Positions 9,241 through 19,200 of a DNA stretch of 37,492 nucleotides are shown here, piece by piece. Origin of the DNA: Chitinophagaceae bacterium UBA4857 (GTDB lineage: Bacteria > Bacteroidota > Bacteroidia > Chitinophagales > Chitinophagaceae); assembly GCA_002399735.1 (NCBI GenBank), contig DHEF01000052.1, forward strand, positions 52,098 to 89,589, in the 5' to 3' direction. The position numbers and the translations under genes were made by a program. The notes beneath the pieces are model-generated. The model was not told the origin of the DNA. It saw only the letters and a program-made list of their open reading frames with translations, and ran no database searches. The first letter of the stretch is position 1. Every line of letters starts with the position of its first letter.

Positions 9241-9453
9241 GCTAATCAGCAGAAGAGTCCGAGAATTAGTAAGTCCGTAAGAACGAAAGGGGAGCTTTTT
9301 ATAATAAATAAAGTAACGGTTCAACACTACATCGCTGAAAACGATAAAAAAGATGCTAAACTGCAAGTTTCACATCGCATATCATTGACTATTCACTTAC
9401 TGATTCTCTGACTTTCCGACTTCTCTCTGCTCCACAAAGAACCGAACGATGAA

Positions 9454-9497
9454 GGGTGCGACGCAACGGAAGCTCAATCAAGGTACTATAGCCGGGG
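9454..9497 (-). repeat. Interspersed repeat copy
   Basis: GGGTGCGACGCAAC (9454-9467) is followed by a stretch ending TACTATAGCCGG. Its reverse complement aligns with 23638-23682 (CCGGCTATAGTACC...GTTGCG.CGC) with only a handful of differences. Confidence 0.65.
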
Positions 9498-9631
9498 TAA
9501 TAATTAATTTAATTATTAGTGGATTTATTGTTCCAAACTATGGCCTGAAATATTACAAATGTCATTGATCCAGCGTCTTTTTAAGCTTTAAAAGCAGTTT
9601 TTGAAAAAAAGTTTAAAATTTTTTAAAAATT

Positions 9632-9680
9632 ACGCAACGGTATGCATAACGTAGCGCAATTTTTTCACAAGCGTTTGCAT
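9632..9680. promoter_or_regulatory. Two LacI/PurR-operator-like sites
   Basis: ACGCAACGGTATGCAT (9632-9647) and TCACAAGCGTTTGCAT (9665-9680) each match the LacI-family PurR-type consensus ACGCAAACGTTTGCGT at 12 of 16 positions, and the second is centred on the CpG typical of that family. They lie about 165-210 bases before the first SusC start. No LacI-family gene lies in the window, so the regulator, if any, is elsewhere. Confidence 0.35.
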
Positions 9681-9842
9681 AAAAACTGAGCCTTAAGCAC
9701 TGATTTTTTTATAGTTAAAGAAATTATCTTGTAATCGTAAATCGAAAAAAACGAGAAAACAAGGTTAAAATTTTGCTATTGTTTTTTGGGATTTAAATCA
9801 AGAAAAAAAGTAACTGTTAAGGACTCAAACTGCAAGCGAATT

Positions 9843-12806
9843 ATGGGAAAAATAACTGACAGCAGCTCAGGTGTTATAAAAGGCATCTTTTTATTTTCGT
9901 TAGCCTTAATTTCTTCTCAATTTAGTATGGGGCAAAATCCGGTTACGGATTCATTGGCAAAAGCTGACACCAGCTTTAAATTATCTACTATTACTGGCGT
10001 ATCGTTGGATAGAGTAGCCGCTAATTCGCTAGATACTTTTAAGCAAGTACGCTTAAAAAGTGTTTTATATCAACCGTATATTTCTTTACAACAAATGTTA
10101 AAGGGTAACCTGGCAGGTGTATATGTTCAAGAACCTTCAGGTGAGCCCGGTACTGAGCAAAATATTTTTGTACGAGGTATTTCTACTCCTTTATTAAGTA
10201 AACGTGAGTTATTTGATAACCAGGCAGTAGTTTATGTTAATGGTATTCCACTGTCTATGGACAAGCCTTTTGCTTATGATATTCAACAATATGATTTTAA
10301 TCGTATTGGCACTGCTACTAACTTATTAAGTGTAGTACACAACGAGAATATTGAGTCAATAGAAGTTATAAAGGATCCTGCTAAACTTGCGGCATTGGGG
10401 CCTCTTGCTGCTAATGGTGCAATTTGGATTATAACTAAAAATGCAAAATCGGGTAAAAGCGAAATTAGTGTAAACGGATATTATGGCTTTGCCATGAAAG
10501 AGGTAGTTACACCCATTAATGCAGCTTACGAAAATAAATTCCGCTTACCATATTATGATAGGTTTGGTAAACAAGAAGATAGGTTTGCTTATCCTGCTTA
10601 TTTACAGGATTCATCTAATAGTGATTATTATGGCCGAGCTAACTGGACAGATTTATATTATCAGAACGGTGGGCTTTATAATGTTGACTTAAGTCTTACA
10701 GGCGGTACAGACAGGGCAAACTTTAGATTTTTTGGTGCAGCTACTAAAAATGCCGGTAATGCTGATAACACTTCACTAAATCGCTACATGGCTTCTTTTG
10801 CTGTTAATGTAGCTCCGTTAAAATGGCTTACCGTATCAACAATGATAAATGCCACATTAATGGACCGGTTTAGAAATAAAAATTTTAGGGATCGTTTGGC
10901 GGAAACACGTTATATACCGGATATGTCTAACCCGTTGGCACCTAATAAAGATGTTTATGGCGGTTATCTGGACTTATATGATCGTACTACCAAGGATGAA
11001 AATAGAAATAATGCAGTGCAAGGTTATTTTGCAATATCTGCAGATTTAAACAACTTTAAATTTAACAGCCGCCTAGCATTTGATTATAATGAAGCAACAC
11101 GTGATGTGTTTTATCCTACTCAATTAATGGAGGGTAATAATTTTGTATCCAACTATTTTGGCTATAATCAACGTGTTGTAATTTCTAATACTATAGGCTA
11201 CAATGTAGCGTTTTCTGAAAAGAGTAATTTGTTATTAGAAGCTGGTCAAAACTATCAGACAGATGTAAACAAGTTTGATTATTCTTACGCTTACAATGGC
11301 CCCAATAACTTTATTAAACTAAATATTGTTGATGGAATTACGTTAGCACCGGTAGGTTTCAGGGTGTACTTTTTTCCATCTAAATCAACTTCATCTTTAG
11401 CTTCTTTCTTTGGACGTGCTACATACAATTACAACGACTTTTTACAGTTAAGCGGTATAGTAAGTCGTGATGGATCTTCAGCCCTGCAGCCTGATAACAG
11501 GTGGAGAACAAATATGGCTGGTAGTGTACGTACATTTTTAAAAGAAGTGTTGTTTGCCAATAATAAAAATGTAAGTGCTTTTAATGCTTATGTTTCTTAT
11601 GCAAATATGGGTCATTTATTCTCTGATGATCGCTTTTCAAGAGGCCCTAATTTACGTCCTGATTTATCTTTTACCGGTAACCCAACACTAGCTACTTATA
11701 ACGGTTTTCCTGCATTAAGCCGCCCTTATAATACAGGTTGGGTTGGGTATGGTATTCCCTGGATGTACAGCGATAATATTTCTGGTGGAGTAGAAGTCGG
11801 GTTGTTTAATAACCGTGTGTTTGCCAATGTTGAACTATATAGTCGTACAACAAAAAATCAACTAATACCGGTTCCTGTACCTTTAGAGTGGGGTTATACC
11901 GGTGCTTATGCTTCTGGCTTATCAGTAAATAACAGTGGTATTGATGTTACTGTTTCTGCCGATATAATCCGAGCAAAAACCATAAATAATATTAGTTGGT
12001 CTGTTAACGGTAATTTGAATTACAATAGAAATGAACTGAAATCATTGCCCAATGGATTGAATGATTTAGTTATTGGTTCAACTAAATTAGAAGTGGGCAA
12101 ACCTATTGATGCATTTTGGGTGTATACAAACGAAGGTATTTATAATACGGATGCTGATGTACCGGTAAATCCGGTAACTGGTAATAAAATGTCTATAAAA
12201 GGCGTGGCTTTTCAAGGTGGTGATGCTAAATGGAAAGATTTAAATGGTGATTTTAAAATAGACGAAAACGATAAACAACTAAGTGGCAATTACTTGCCGA
12301 AGGTAACTGGTGGATTTGGAAGTTTACTACGTTACAAATCCCTATCACTAAACTTACAGTTTTACTTTGCATTAGGGCATAAGGCTTTAAATCAATATGC
12401 TTCTAATCGTCTTGATTTTATTAATAGTGACAGCCGTGATAATATTAATGCGGTGAAAGAAATTACGTTTTGGGAAGAAAAAACTGATCTTAGTGAATAT
12501 CCTTTCTATAACCCATGGAGTGATGCTATCCCATATCGTGCTGATCAGTCTCTGTTTTTACAAGATGCCTCTTTCTTAAAACTTCGCTCAGCTTCTTTGC
12601 ATTACGATATTTTATTTAATGCTAAAAAGAAAAAAACTGCTTTCTCGAAGGCTGAAGTTTATTTGAGTGGTACAAACCTATTTACAGTTACTAAGTTTAA
12701 TGGTGATGATCCAGAACTGATTCAGTACAACGGAATTTATAACGGAACAGGCTTGCCTATACCAAAGATGATTATTATAGGTTTGAAGTTGGATATTGTT
12801 AAGTAA
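9843..12806 (+). CDS. SusC/RagA-family TonB-linked outer membrane transporter (first copy)
   Basis: From the ATG at 9843 the product is 987 residues; an in-frame upstream ATG at 9786 would prefix 19 charged residues to the signal peptide. The signal sequence (GIFLFSLALISS...SMGQ) is followed directly by a TonB-dependent plug domain (QMLKGNLAGVYVQEPSGEPG, then FVRGISTP, VVYVNGIPL and SIEVIKDPAKLAALG) and a 22-strand-type barrel ending in a hydrophobic C-terminus. It imports oligosaccharides or peptides/glycopeptides with its SusD partner and TonB. Unusually for a SusC it lacks the N-terminal carboxypeptidase-regulatory-like domain that the second copy at 16284 has. The SusD gene follows after 35 bases. 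Confidence 0.93.
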   Translation: MGKITDSSSGVIKGIFLFSLALISSQFSMGQNPVTDSLAKADTSFKLSTITGVSLDRVAANSLDTFKQVRLKSVLYQPYISLQQMLKGNLAGVYVQEPSGEPGTEQNIFVRGISTPLLSKRELFDNQAVVYVNGIPLSMDKPFAYDIQQYDFNRIGTATNLLSVVHNENIESIEVIKDPAKLAALGPLAANGAIWIITKNAKSGKSEISVNGYYGFAMKEVVTPINAAYENKFRLPYYDRFGKQEDRFAYPAYLQDSSNSDYYGRANWTDLYYQNGGLYNVDLSLTGGTDRANFRFFGAATKNAGNADNTSLNRYMASFAVNVAPLKWLTVSTMINATLMDRFRNKNFRDRLAETRYIPDMSNPLAPNKDVYGGYLDLYDRTTKDENRNNAVQGYFAISADLNNFKFNSRLAFDYNEATRDVFYPTQLMEGNNFVSNYFGYNQRVVISNTIGYNVAFSEKSNLLLEAGQNYQTDVNKFDYSYAYNGPNNFIKLNIVDGITLAPVGFRVYFFPSKSTSSLASFFGRATYNYNDFLQLSGIVSRDGSSALQPDNRWRTNMAGSVRTFLKEVLFANNKNVSAFNAYVSYANMGHLFSDDRFSRGPNLRPDLSFTGNPTLATYNGFPALSRPYNTGWVGYGIPWMYSDNISGGVEVGLFNNRVFANVELYSRTTKNQLIPVPVPLEWGYTGAYASGLSVNNSGIDVTVSADIIRAKTINNISWSVNGNLNYNRNELKSLPNGLNDLVIGSTKLEVGKPIDAFWVYTNEGIYNTDADVPVNPVTGNKMSIKGVAFQGGDAKWKDLNGDFKIDENDKQLSGNYLPKVTGGFGSLLRYKSLSLNLQFYFALGHKALNQYASNRLDFINSDSRDNINAVKEITFWEEKTDLSEYPFYNPWSDAIPYRADQSLFLQDASFLKLRSASLHYDILFNAKKKKTAFSKAEVYLSGTNLFTVTKFNGDDPELIQYNGIYNGTGLPIPKMIIIGLKLDIVK

Positions 12807-12841
12807 AAAATTGTTGCAATAAACGCACTAACACATACACT

Positions 12842-14419
12842 ATGTCTCATTTGAATATTGCGAAAAGAATATTTTGGGTATTAGGAGCAGGTATATTACT
12901 AGGTACATCGTTATCTTGTAATAAACAGTTAGAAAAAGCGCCTACAAACCAGTCAAGCGATGAAAACAACTGGAAAACGTTTGACGATGCTCGTGCCGGT
13001 TTAATAGGTATGTACGGTTTAACTCGTGCTGCTATTGCCGATAATAATGGGCATTGGCTTTGGGGTGAGTTGAGAAATGGAGATTTTACTTCTTATAATC
13101 GTCCTGATTTAAGAGCTATTATTTCCGGTAACTTAACTGCAGGTTATCCTGTTATAGAAGCAATTACTAATTGGCGTAGATTTTATGCTGCTATAAATGC
13201 CTGTAATCTTTTTATTGAAAACTCTGGTAAAGCATTGGAAGATACACGCTATACGGAATTAAACAACCGTGTAGATATAGCACAAGCACGGGTAATAAGG
13301 GCTTTTCTGTATTTTTATATGGTTCGTATTTGGGGTGATGTTCCTTTAATTACGCAATCACATGAAGGTAGCTTTAGAGAAGTAGCACGTACATCCCAGG
13401 AAAGAGTATTGGGGTTTGCACAATCAGAAATTGAATTAGCTGCCCCAATGTTACCCTTTTCTTATGCTAACAACGATCCTATATTTCCCGGAACTGTTTA
13501 TTATACTGCAGCTAATACATTTTGGCGTAATACTATATTTAATAAGGTATCGGCTTATGCAGTTTTGGCGCATATTACTGCTTGGCAGGGAAATTACCTG
13601 GAAACAGTTTCGTACACAAATTTTGTATTAAATAACTATCAGCGTATTGGCGTTAATTATTTAACTATTGATGATCTTACAAATCCTACAGGCGTATTTA
13701 ATAACCGTGGTGAAGGATTAACTTCTAATGCACAAATGCTTGCATTTCCCTTTCAGAGTGATAGAGGGGAGGCTACGGTTGACGGGCATATTGAGCAGCT
13801 AACGCTGGCGCAACCACTTGTTTCTAAGCTACGTCCCGATATGTATGTTACAAAAGATACGCTGGCTTCTATGTTCCGCCCATCAGGAGGTTACGACAGC
13901 CGTTTTGGTTTAGATACAGTTGGTCTGAACCAAGGCTTACCTACTTTGTATCGTGCAAAATATATTACTAACTATAGTGACCAGATTCCCATCTTCAGTA
14001 AAATTAAATCCATTAACGGCGGTGTGGTTTCTCAAAATGATTTTAAAGTGTTTACGTCAGCAATTTTGTTCACTCGCTTGGAAGAAATTGCACTTTTAAA
14101 AGCTGAAGCGCTGGCTGCATTGGGATCTGACAATACGGAAGCCTATACTCTATTAAATAGAGTGAGAAGTTCGAGAGGTTTGAGTACGCTTTCAGCAGCT
14201 GGTGGGAATAATTTGCTAGACGAAATTTTTAAAGAACGTCGTCGTGAATTAGTTGGAGAAGGATGGCGTTGGTACGATTTGGTTCGATACAATAAAATTA
14301 AAAGAAACGATCCGGAGTTTGTAGCACTTATAAATGAAGGTGGAATTTATTGGCCGATAGCCACAGAAGTATTGAGCCGCAACTCACTAATTGTTCAAAA
14401 TAGTTATTGGAAAGACTAA
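12842..14419 (+). CDS. RagB/SusD-family surface nutrient-binding lipoprotein (first copy)
   Basis: The 525-residue protein has a lipoprotein signal ending at LSC-NKQ (Cys about residue 26) and should sit on the outer face of the outer membrane as the lid of the preceding SusC. SusD features are the N-terminal EKAPTNQSSDENNWKTFDDA segment, the TPR-like AQARVIRAFLYFYMVRIWGDVPL helix region, and the C-terminal LLNRVRSSRG ... ERRRELVGEGWRWYDLVRYNK block. Length and order are normal for the family. The ligand cannot be read from sequence; the flanking protease and glycosidases suggest glycoprotein fragments. Confidence 0.94.
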   Translation: MSHLNIAKRIFWVLGAGILLGTSLSCNKQLEKAPTNQSSDENNWKTFDDARAGLIGMYGLTRAAIADNNGHWLWGELRNGDFTSYNRPDLRAIISGNLTAGYPVIEAITNWRRFYAAINACNLFIENSGKALEDTRYTELNNRVDIAQARVIRAFLYFYMVRIWGDVPLITQSHEGSFREVARTSQERVLGFAQSEIELAAPMLPFSYANNDPIFPGTVYYTAANTFWRNTIFNKVSAYAVLAHITAWQGNYLETVSYTNFVLNNYQRIGVNYLTIDDLTNPTGVFNNRGEGLTSNAQMLAFPFQSDRGEATVDGHIEQLTLAQPLVSKLRPDMYVTKDTLASMFRPSGGYDSRFGLDTVGLNQGLPTLYRAKYITNYSDQIPIFSKIKSINGGVVSQNDFKVFTSAILFTRLEEIALLKAEALAALGSDNTEAYTLLNRVRSSRGLSTLSAAGGNNLLDEIFKERRRELVGEGWRWYDLVRYNKIKRNDPEFVALINEGGIYWPIATEVLSRNSLIVQNSYWKD

Positions 14420-14471
14420 GGTCATAATATAACCCCCAAACTTAATTTTTTTGAGAAGTAATAATACAACT

Positions 14472-15173
14472 ATGGTACTAAGTTTCTTTCGTAAAATATG
14501 TTTTGTAATGCTTGGTGCAGCAGTAATACTTACTGCCTTACCGGGTTGCGAAAAGCATAGTAGTCAGTATTATGACTACGATGAACAACTAAGTTTGTTT
14601 GATGGGACTACGTATGATTATCTTGTTCAAAAAGGAGGGTACGATTCTCTTCTTTTAGTAATAGATCGTGTAACAGGGTTAAAGGAAGTATTGCAAAACG
14701 ATGAAGTAACCTTGTTCGCTGTTCAGAATAGTAGTTTTGATCTCGCTCTTGAAGCATTGAATTTAGTACGAAGAACATCAAATCCTGTACGGACCCTGCA
14801 TAATTTGTCCACTATTGATTCAGCAAATTTGGATACACTTACTTCCCGTTATATTCTTACGGGTTTATATGATGCGGAGAGTGCGAACTTAAAAGATGGT
14901 GCCTATATTCCCTCTTTAAAATATGGTTATGTGATGAATATGAAATATGAGAGAGTAAATGCTTCGGGTTACCAGAACGGAGGGCCACAGCGGCTATATT
15001 TTGGCGATACCAAAATAAGCAAAGACGGCATTATTCCTCCGTTTAGTTATTGGATCGTTTCGCCAACACAAATTGTAAATGTAAAAACTAAAAATGGTTA
15101 TATCCATATACTTGCCTCTGGTCATGATTTTGGATTTGGTGATGAATTTGTTAAACGAATGAATAATCCCTAA
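14472..15173 (+). CDS. FAS1 (fasciclin)-domain lipoprotein (first copy)
   Basis: The ATG at 14472 gives 233 residues with a lipoprotein signal (Cys at LPGC-EKH). An in-frame TTG at 14451 would add seven residues and is less likely. The rest is a single degenerate FAS1 domain: YDSLLLVIDRVTGLKEVL, the H1-like EVTLFAVQNSSF box, and the H2-like KNGYIHILASGHDFG near the C-terminus. FAS1 domains mediate adhesion or binding in surface proteins, and in Bacteroidota they often accompany SusC/SusD pairs. It follows SusD by 52 bases. A second FAS1 gene holds the same place in the next module. The role, probably an accessory subunit of the SusCD complex, is inferred. Confidence 0.75.
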   Translation: MVLSFFRKICFVMLGAAVILTALPGCEKHSSQYYDYDEQLSLFDGTTYDYLVQKGGYDSLLLVIDRVTGLKEVLQNDEVTLFAVQNSSFDLALEALNLVRRTSNPVRTLHNLSTIDSANLDTLTSRYILTGLYDAESANLKDGAYIPSLKYGYVMNMKYERVNASGYQNGGPQRLYFGDTKISKDGIIPPFSYWIVSPTQIVNVKTKNGYIHILASGHDFGFGDEFVKRMNNP

Positions 15174-15212
15174 CTGTTTTAAAAATTAATAAGGTATTAT
15201 AAAATATTAAGT

Positions 15213-16250
15213 ATGAAGAATAGTACATATTTCGGTCTATTCATTTTAGGATTAGTTGTATTCATTACAACTGGTTGCCAAAAGTTTTTTCCGGAGGATC
15301 GGGAGAGTATCAGCGGAGAGTCATTATTTATTGAAACGACTTTTGAGCCGGTTTTAGGTAGAACTACACTCTACACCAAAATTTTTTCGAATCCTAATCA
15401 GGGTACATCATATCCGGTAGAGTTTAAAATAGTTAATCTACGTAAGTTTAATGGAGACCCTGCACCGGAATTGACTGATATATTTCCTGTACAAGTTTGG
15501 AATAAAGCATATACCGGTGAAGAAAAATCCTTACAGGAAATTGAAGATAAAAGAGGTTACGAAAATCGACCGCTTTTAGAGGTACGAAAACATTCGGGTG
15601 ATGTGGTGCTTTGGTCAGAAGCCAGATCAGCTTTTGTATCACCTCAACCTGACTCTGGTTATGTATTTGATATAGAACTTGCCAATACAGGGGGGAGAAG
15701 GTATTTTAGAAATATGCGTTTAAAGCCGTTCCGTGAACGTGCGTTTGAGCCAACAACTATTGATGCGATAACGGGTCAATCTGTTAATACTAGAATCTCT
15801 CCAACTTTTTTCCGTGATATAACCGGTAATAAAACTAATGAACCTATGAGTGCCGGCGATGTACATGTATTTATTAGAAGAGCTGCCATACCAAGTGCTA
15901 CCGGAAATACACTAAAGTTTATGTTTCTTGATACTTTATTTAAACCTATGAACCCTCAGTTATTTGATGAAACAGACTGGGATAATTTGGTACATGGGTT
16001 TAATAAAACCTTTACGGATACATCTGTTGTTTATAATATGGCTTATCCAATTCCTGCAATGACATTACCTACAAGGTTCACCACTTTCGATGGTACTAAA
16101 GCATCTGTTGAGTTTAAATTTTCAAGGTTAGCATTTGGAAACTTGCGTAGGGAAGGTATTATAGGGTTAAATTTTGCCATTTTTGAAAAAGGGGATTGGG
16201 AAATAGTTTTTGCATTTACCAGAGACAATCCAAAATTTGAAAACGACTGA
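15213..16250 (+). CDS. DUF5007-like SusCD-associated lipoprotein
   Basis: The 345-residue lipoprotein (Cys at ITTGC-QKF, about residue 22) has no enzyme motif I recognise. It opens after the lipobox with a PEDRESISGE segment and a TTFEPVLGRTTLY stretch, resembling the DUF5007 family of SusCD-linked surface proteins; this family assignment is from memory of the pattern and should be confirmed. The body is predicted mostly beta-strand. It ends just before the second SusC gene (stop at 16250, next ATG at 16284). By position it is the fourth member of the first SusC/SusD/FAS1 module and is probably a surface accessory or glycan/peptide-binding protein. Confidence 0.6.
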   Translation: MKNSTYFGLFILGLVVFITTGCQKFFPEDRESISGESLFIETTFEPVLGRTTLYTKIFSNPNQGTSYPVEFKIVNLRKFNGDPAPELTDIFPVQVWNKAYTGEEKSLQEIEDKRGYENRPLLEVRKHSGDVVLWSEARSAFVSPQPDSGYVFDIELANTGGRRYFRNMRLKPFRERAFEPTTIDAITGQSVNTRISPTFFRDITGNKTNEPMSAGDVHVFIRRAAIPSATGNTLKFMFLDTLFKPMNPQLFDETDWDNLVHGFNKTFTDTSVVYNMAYPIPAMTLPTRFTTFDGTKASVEFKFSRLAFGNLRREGIIGLNFAIFEKGDWEIVFAFTRDNPKFEND

Positions 16251-16283
16251 TAAAATATTTTGACTGTTTTTAAACTAACTAGT

Positions 16284-19200
16284 ATGAGATTTTTTGTTAC
16301 ACTTATATTTTCTTTCCTGCTGGTTGTTGCCTGCAACAACATAACGGTGGCACAAACTACCAATACCATCGTAGTGAAAGGAAAGATTTTAGATCTTGTT
16401 GAAAACGAGCCTAAGGCCGGCGTTTCTATATCTGACGGAAAAAAGGTGGTGGGTGTATCTGATGCTAAGGGTGAGTTTTCTGTAAGAGTACCGTTGGGAA
16501 CACAGCTTGTGTTTACGTTTAGCGGATTTGAAACGATTAAAGAAACGGTTACCAGTGCTGACAAAGAGATTGAAATAAAAATGTCTGCAAAACAGGACGC
16601 CATGAAAGAGGTGGTAGTGCAGGGGTTTTCGAGAAAAACACGTGAAACGGTAACAGGTTCTACTGCTGTTCTTAGTGGTAAAGATATTCAGGATGTTCCT
16701 GTAGCAAACGTATTGGAATTATTACAAGGGAAAATTGCAGGTGTAAACGTACAAAATAATACGGGCTCTCCCGGTGCAATGGGAACTATTAATATTCGCG
16801 GTATTTCTAGCTCACAAGTTTCAAGCGATGGATTTTTAACGCCAACAAGTCCATTGTTTGTTATTGACGGAGCGCCTATTGATATGAATAGCAATTATGA
16901 ATATGGCTTTCAGGGTGGTGGACCAGGTATTAGTCCTTTAGCTTTAATACCTTCAGAAGATATTGAATCAATGGAGTTTTTGAAAGATGCCGGCGCAACT
17001 TCTCAATACGGTTCTCGGGGTGCCTATGGTGTAGTAATTGTTACCACCAAACGTGGACGTTCTAAAGTTCCGATTGTTTCCTATGAAGGAAGAGCTTTTA
17101 TTAATAGTGCTCCTGCACAAAGAAAAATTTTAGGAGGTAGAGAGGAAAGACAAATAAGAATTAACCAGATATTGGATTATGATACATCATATACCAATGC
17201 AATGAGATTGATTAACAATCGTCCTTTTCTTGCCGATAGTTTAAACCCTTATTATAATAACTCAACTGATTGGCAGGACTTGTTTTTTAGAACGACATTT
17301 AACCAGTCACATAATGTACGTATTTCTGGTGGTGACAGAACATTTAACTATAAGGCTAACTTAAATTATTTTGATGAAGAAGGTATTATGAAAAATACCG
17401 GATTTAAACGTTATACTTTGAGTTTAGATGGCTTGTATCAACCTGTCGATGAATTCAGGATGATAACAAATTTAAGAGCATCATTGGGGCAAAGAAATAA
17501 TGGTAGTGGTTTGGGGTTACAACAAACCAGTTTACAAGACGCAGTTAACTTATCTTCTTTACTGCCACCTGCATACTATGCAGATTTTAATGAAGCGTCA
17601 AACGGTAAAAAAGTTGATAACGATAATAAGATTATCAATGTAATGGTAAATATTGATATGCAATATGAACCAATAAAAGGTATTCAGTTGAAGAACTTAT
17701 TAAGTTATGGCTTAACAACCGGTAATTCAGATATTTTTAGACCATCGTTTTTAAATAATAATAGTTCTCAATATTATAGTTACAATGATAAAAAGTATAC
17801 TATCAATAACAGAAGTTCATTAAATTTCATCCGTTCGTTTGGTAACCATAATCTTACAACTTTTGTATTTAACGAGCTCACTTCCGAAAGCTTCAGGGCT
17901 AATGCAATACAGTTAAACCAAACTGCCAATGATTATATTAACGGACCATTAGGTTATAACTGGGTTGCCTCAAGAGGCGGTACCTTAAATAACGTTAATG
18001 AAATGAGAATTCATGGCTATGGAGGAACTATTTCTTATAACTATGATACAAAATACGTACTGGATTTTGCTTATCGCTTTGACGGAACCTCTACCAATGG
18101 TCCTTTTACCGGGTACACGCAAAACCCGGCACTAACAGGCCGTTGGAACTTTAACCGTGAAAAAATATTTGATAAAGCCTATTGGTTGACCTATGGTTCT
18201 TTGCGTGGTGGATGGGGTAGAAATATAGTACCTACCGGAAGTATTTTTGATGTATATGGTGTATACCGCTTAGGCAATTTGTATAATAATGATCCAACGG
18301 TTTATACAGATTGGACTTACGCACCTAATGATAACTTTAAGCCACAAACTAAAGAAAGGTGGAACTTAGGTTTAGAGATGGGTGTGTTTGATAATCGTAT
18401 TGACGGTGTGTTTGATTTGTATTATGAAGCATTGGATAACCAATTGGCAAGTATTACTTTGGCAAATGTGAATGGTTTTAACCAAATAAGATTAAATGCC
18501 ATAAGTCAGGTTAACTACGGGTTTGAGTGGAATGTTAATTTTCGCGTGTTTAAAAAAGAACGTGATATAAAGTGGACCGTTGGCTTTAATGGAGCATACA
18601 ATCGTGATGTGCTTACAAAACTACCTGATGGTGAACGCCAACGACTTGATGCAACAGGAGTGCCTATCATTAAACGTTTAGGACGAAATGTTTTCTCTAA
18701 TTTGGTATACCACAATAGAGGTGTATACGCAAGCACTGCTGATGTACCTGTAAATCCTGCTACCGGAAAGCGTTTGCAATACGGTACGCCTAATTCAGGT
18801 GTTTACTTTCAGGCAGGCGATCCAATATGGACAGATATTAATGGTGATTATGTAATTGATGATCAGGATAAAGTTACTATGGGTAATCCGGCGCCTCGTT
18901 TTTATGGTGGTATTAATTCAACACTAGAGTACAAAAATTTTATTCTTCGTATTAATGCTTCTTATACTTTAGGTCGTGATGTATTAAATGAAGCGCTTGC
19001 CGAATCTTTTAGAAACTATTATAACCCGGCAACACCAAGTGCATTGGTTCCAATTGATGGGTATAATTACTGGCGTCCATCGGGAACTAGTAAAGATGTT
19101 GGAACTGCTAATGCACAATACCCTAACCCTTTCGATTATTTAAGAGCATCTACTTTAAATACATACCGTACCGATCAGTCTTTATTTATGGAGGACGGTT

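Larger units (their letters stand above)
9130..9842. other. Long intergenic region upstream of the SusCD locus
   Basis: No credible gene is present in these 713 bases. From left to right I see a reverse-oriented copy of the interspersed repeat (9140-9240), an imperfect 19-base inverted repeat (9256-9274 against 9395-9413, 17 of 19 matching), another reverse-oriented repeat copy (9454-9497), and then an AT-rich leader with two LacI-operator-like sequences (9632-9647 and 9665-9680). The leader probably holds the promoter and control region of the SusCD operon, although no TTG/TAnnTTTG pair stands out. Confidence 0.6.

Noticed and set aside
9786..9842. Upstream start for the first SusC
   Set aside because: It would place 19 mostly charged residues before the signal peptide; the ATG at 9843 gives a normal signal sequence.
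16043..16603. A 186-codon minus-strand frame across the start of the second SusC
   Set aside because: It is antisense to two well-supported genes and shows no family resemblance.
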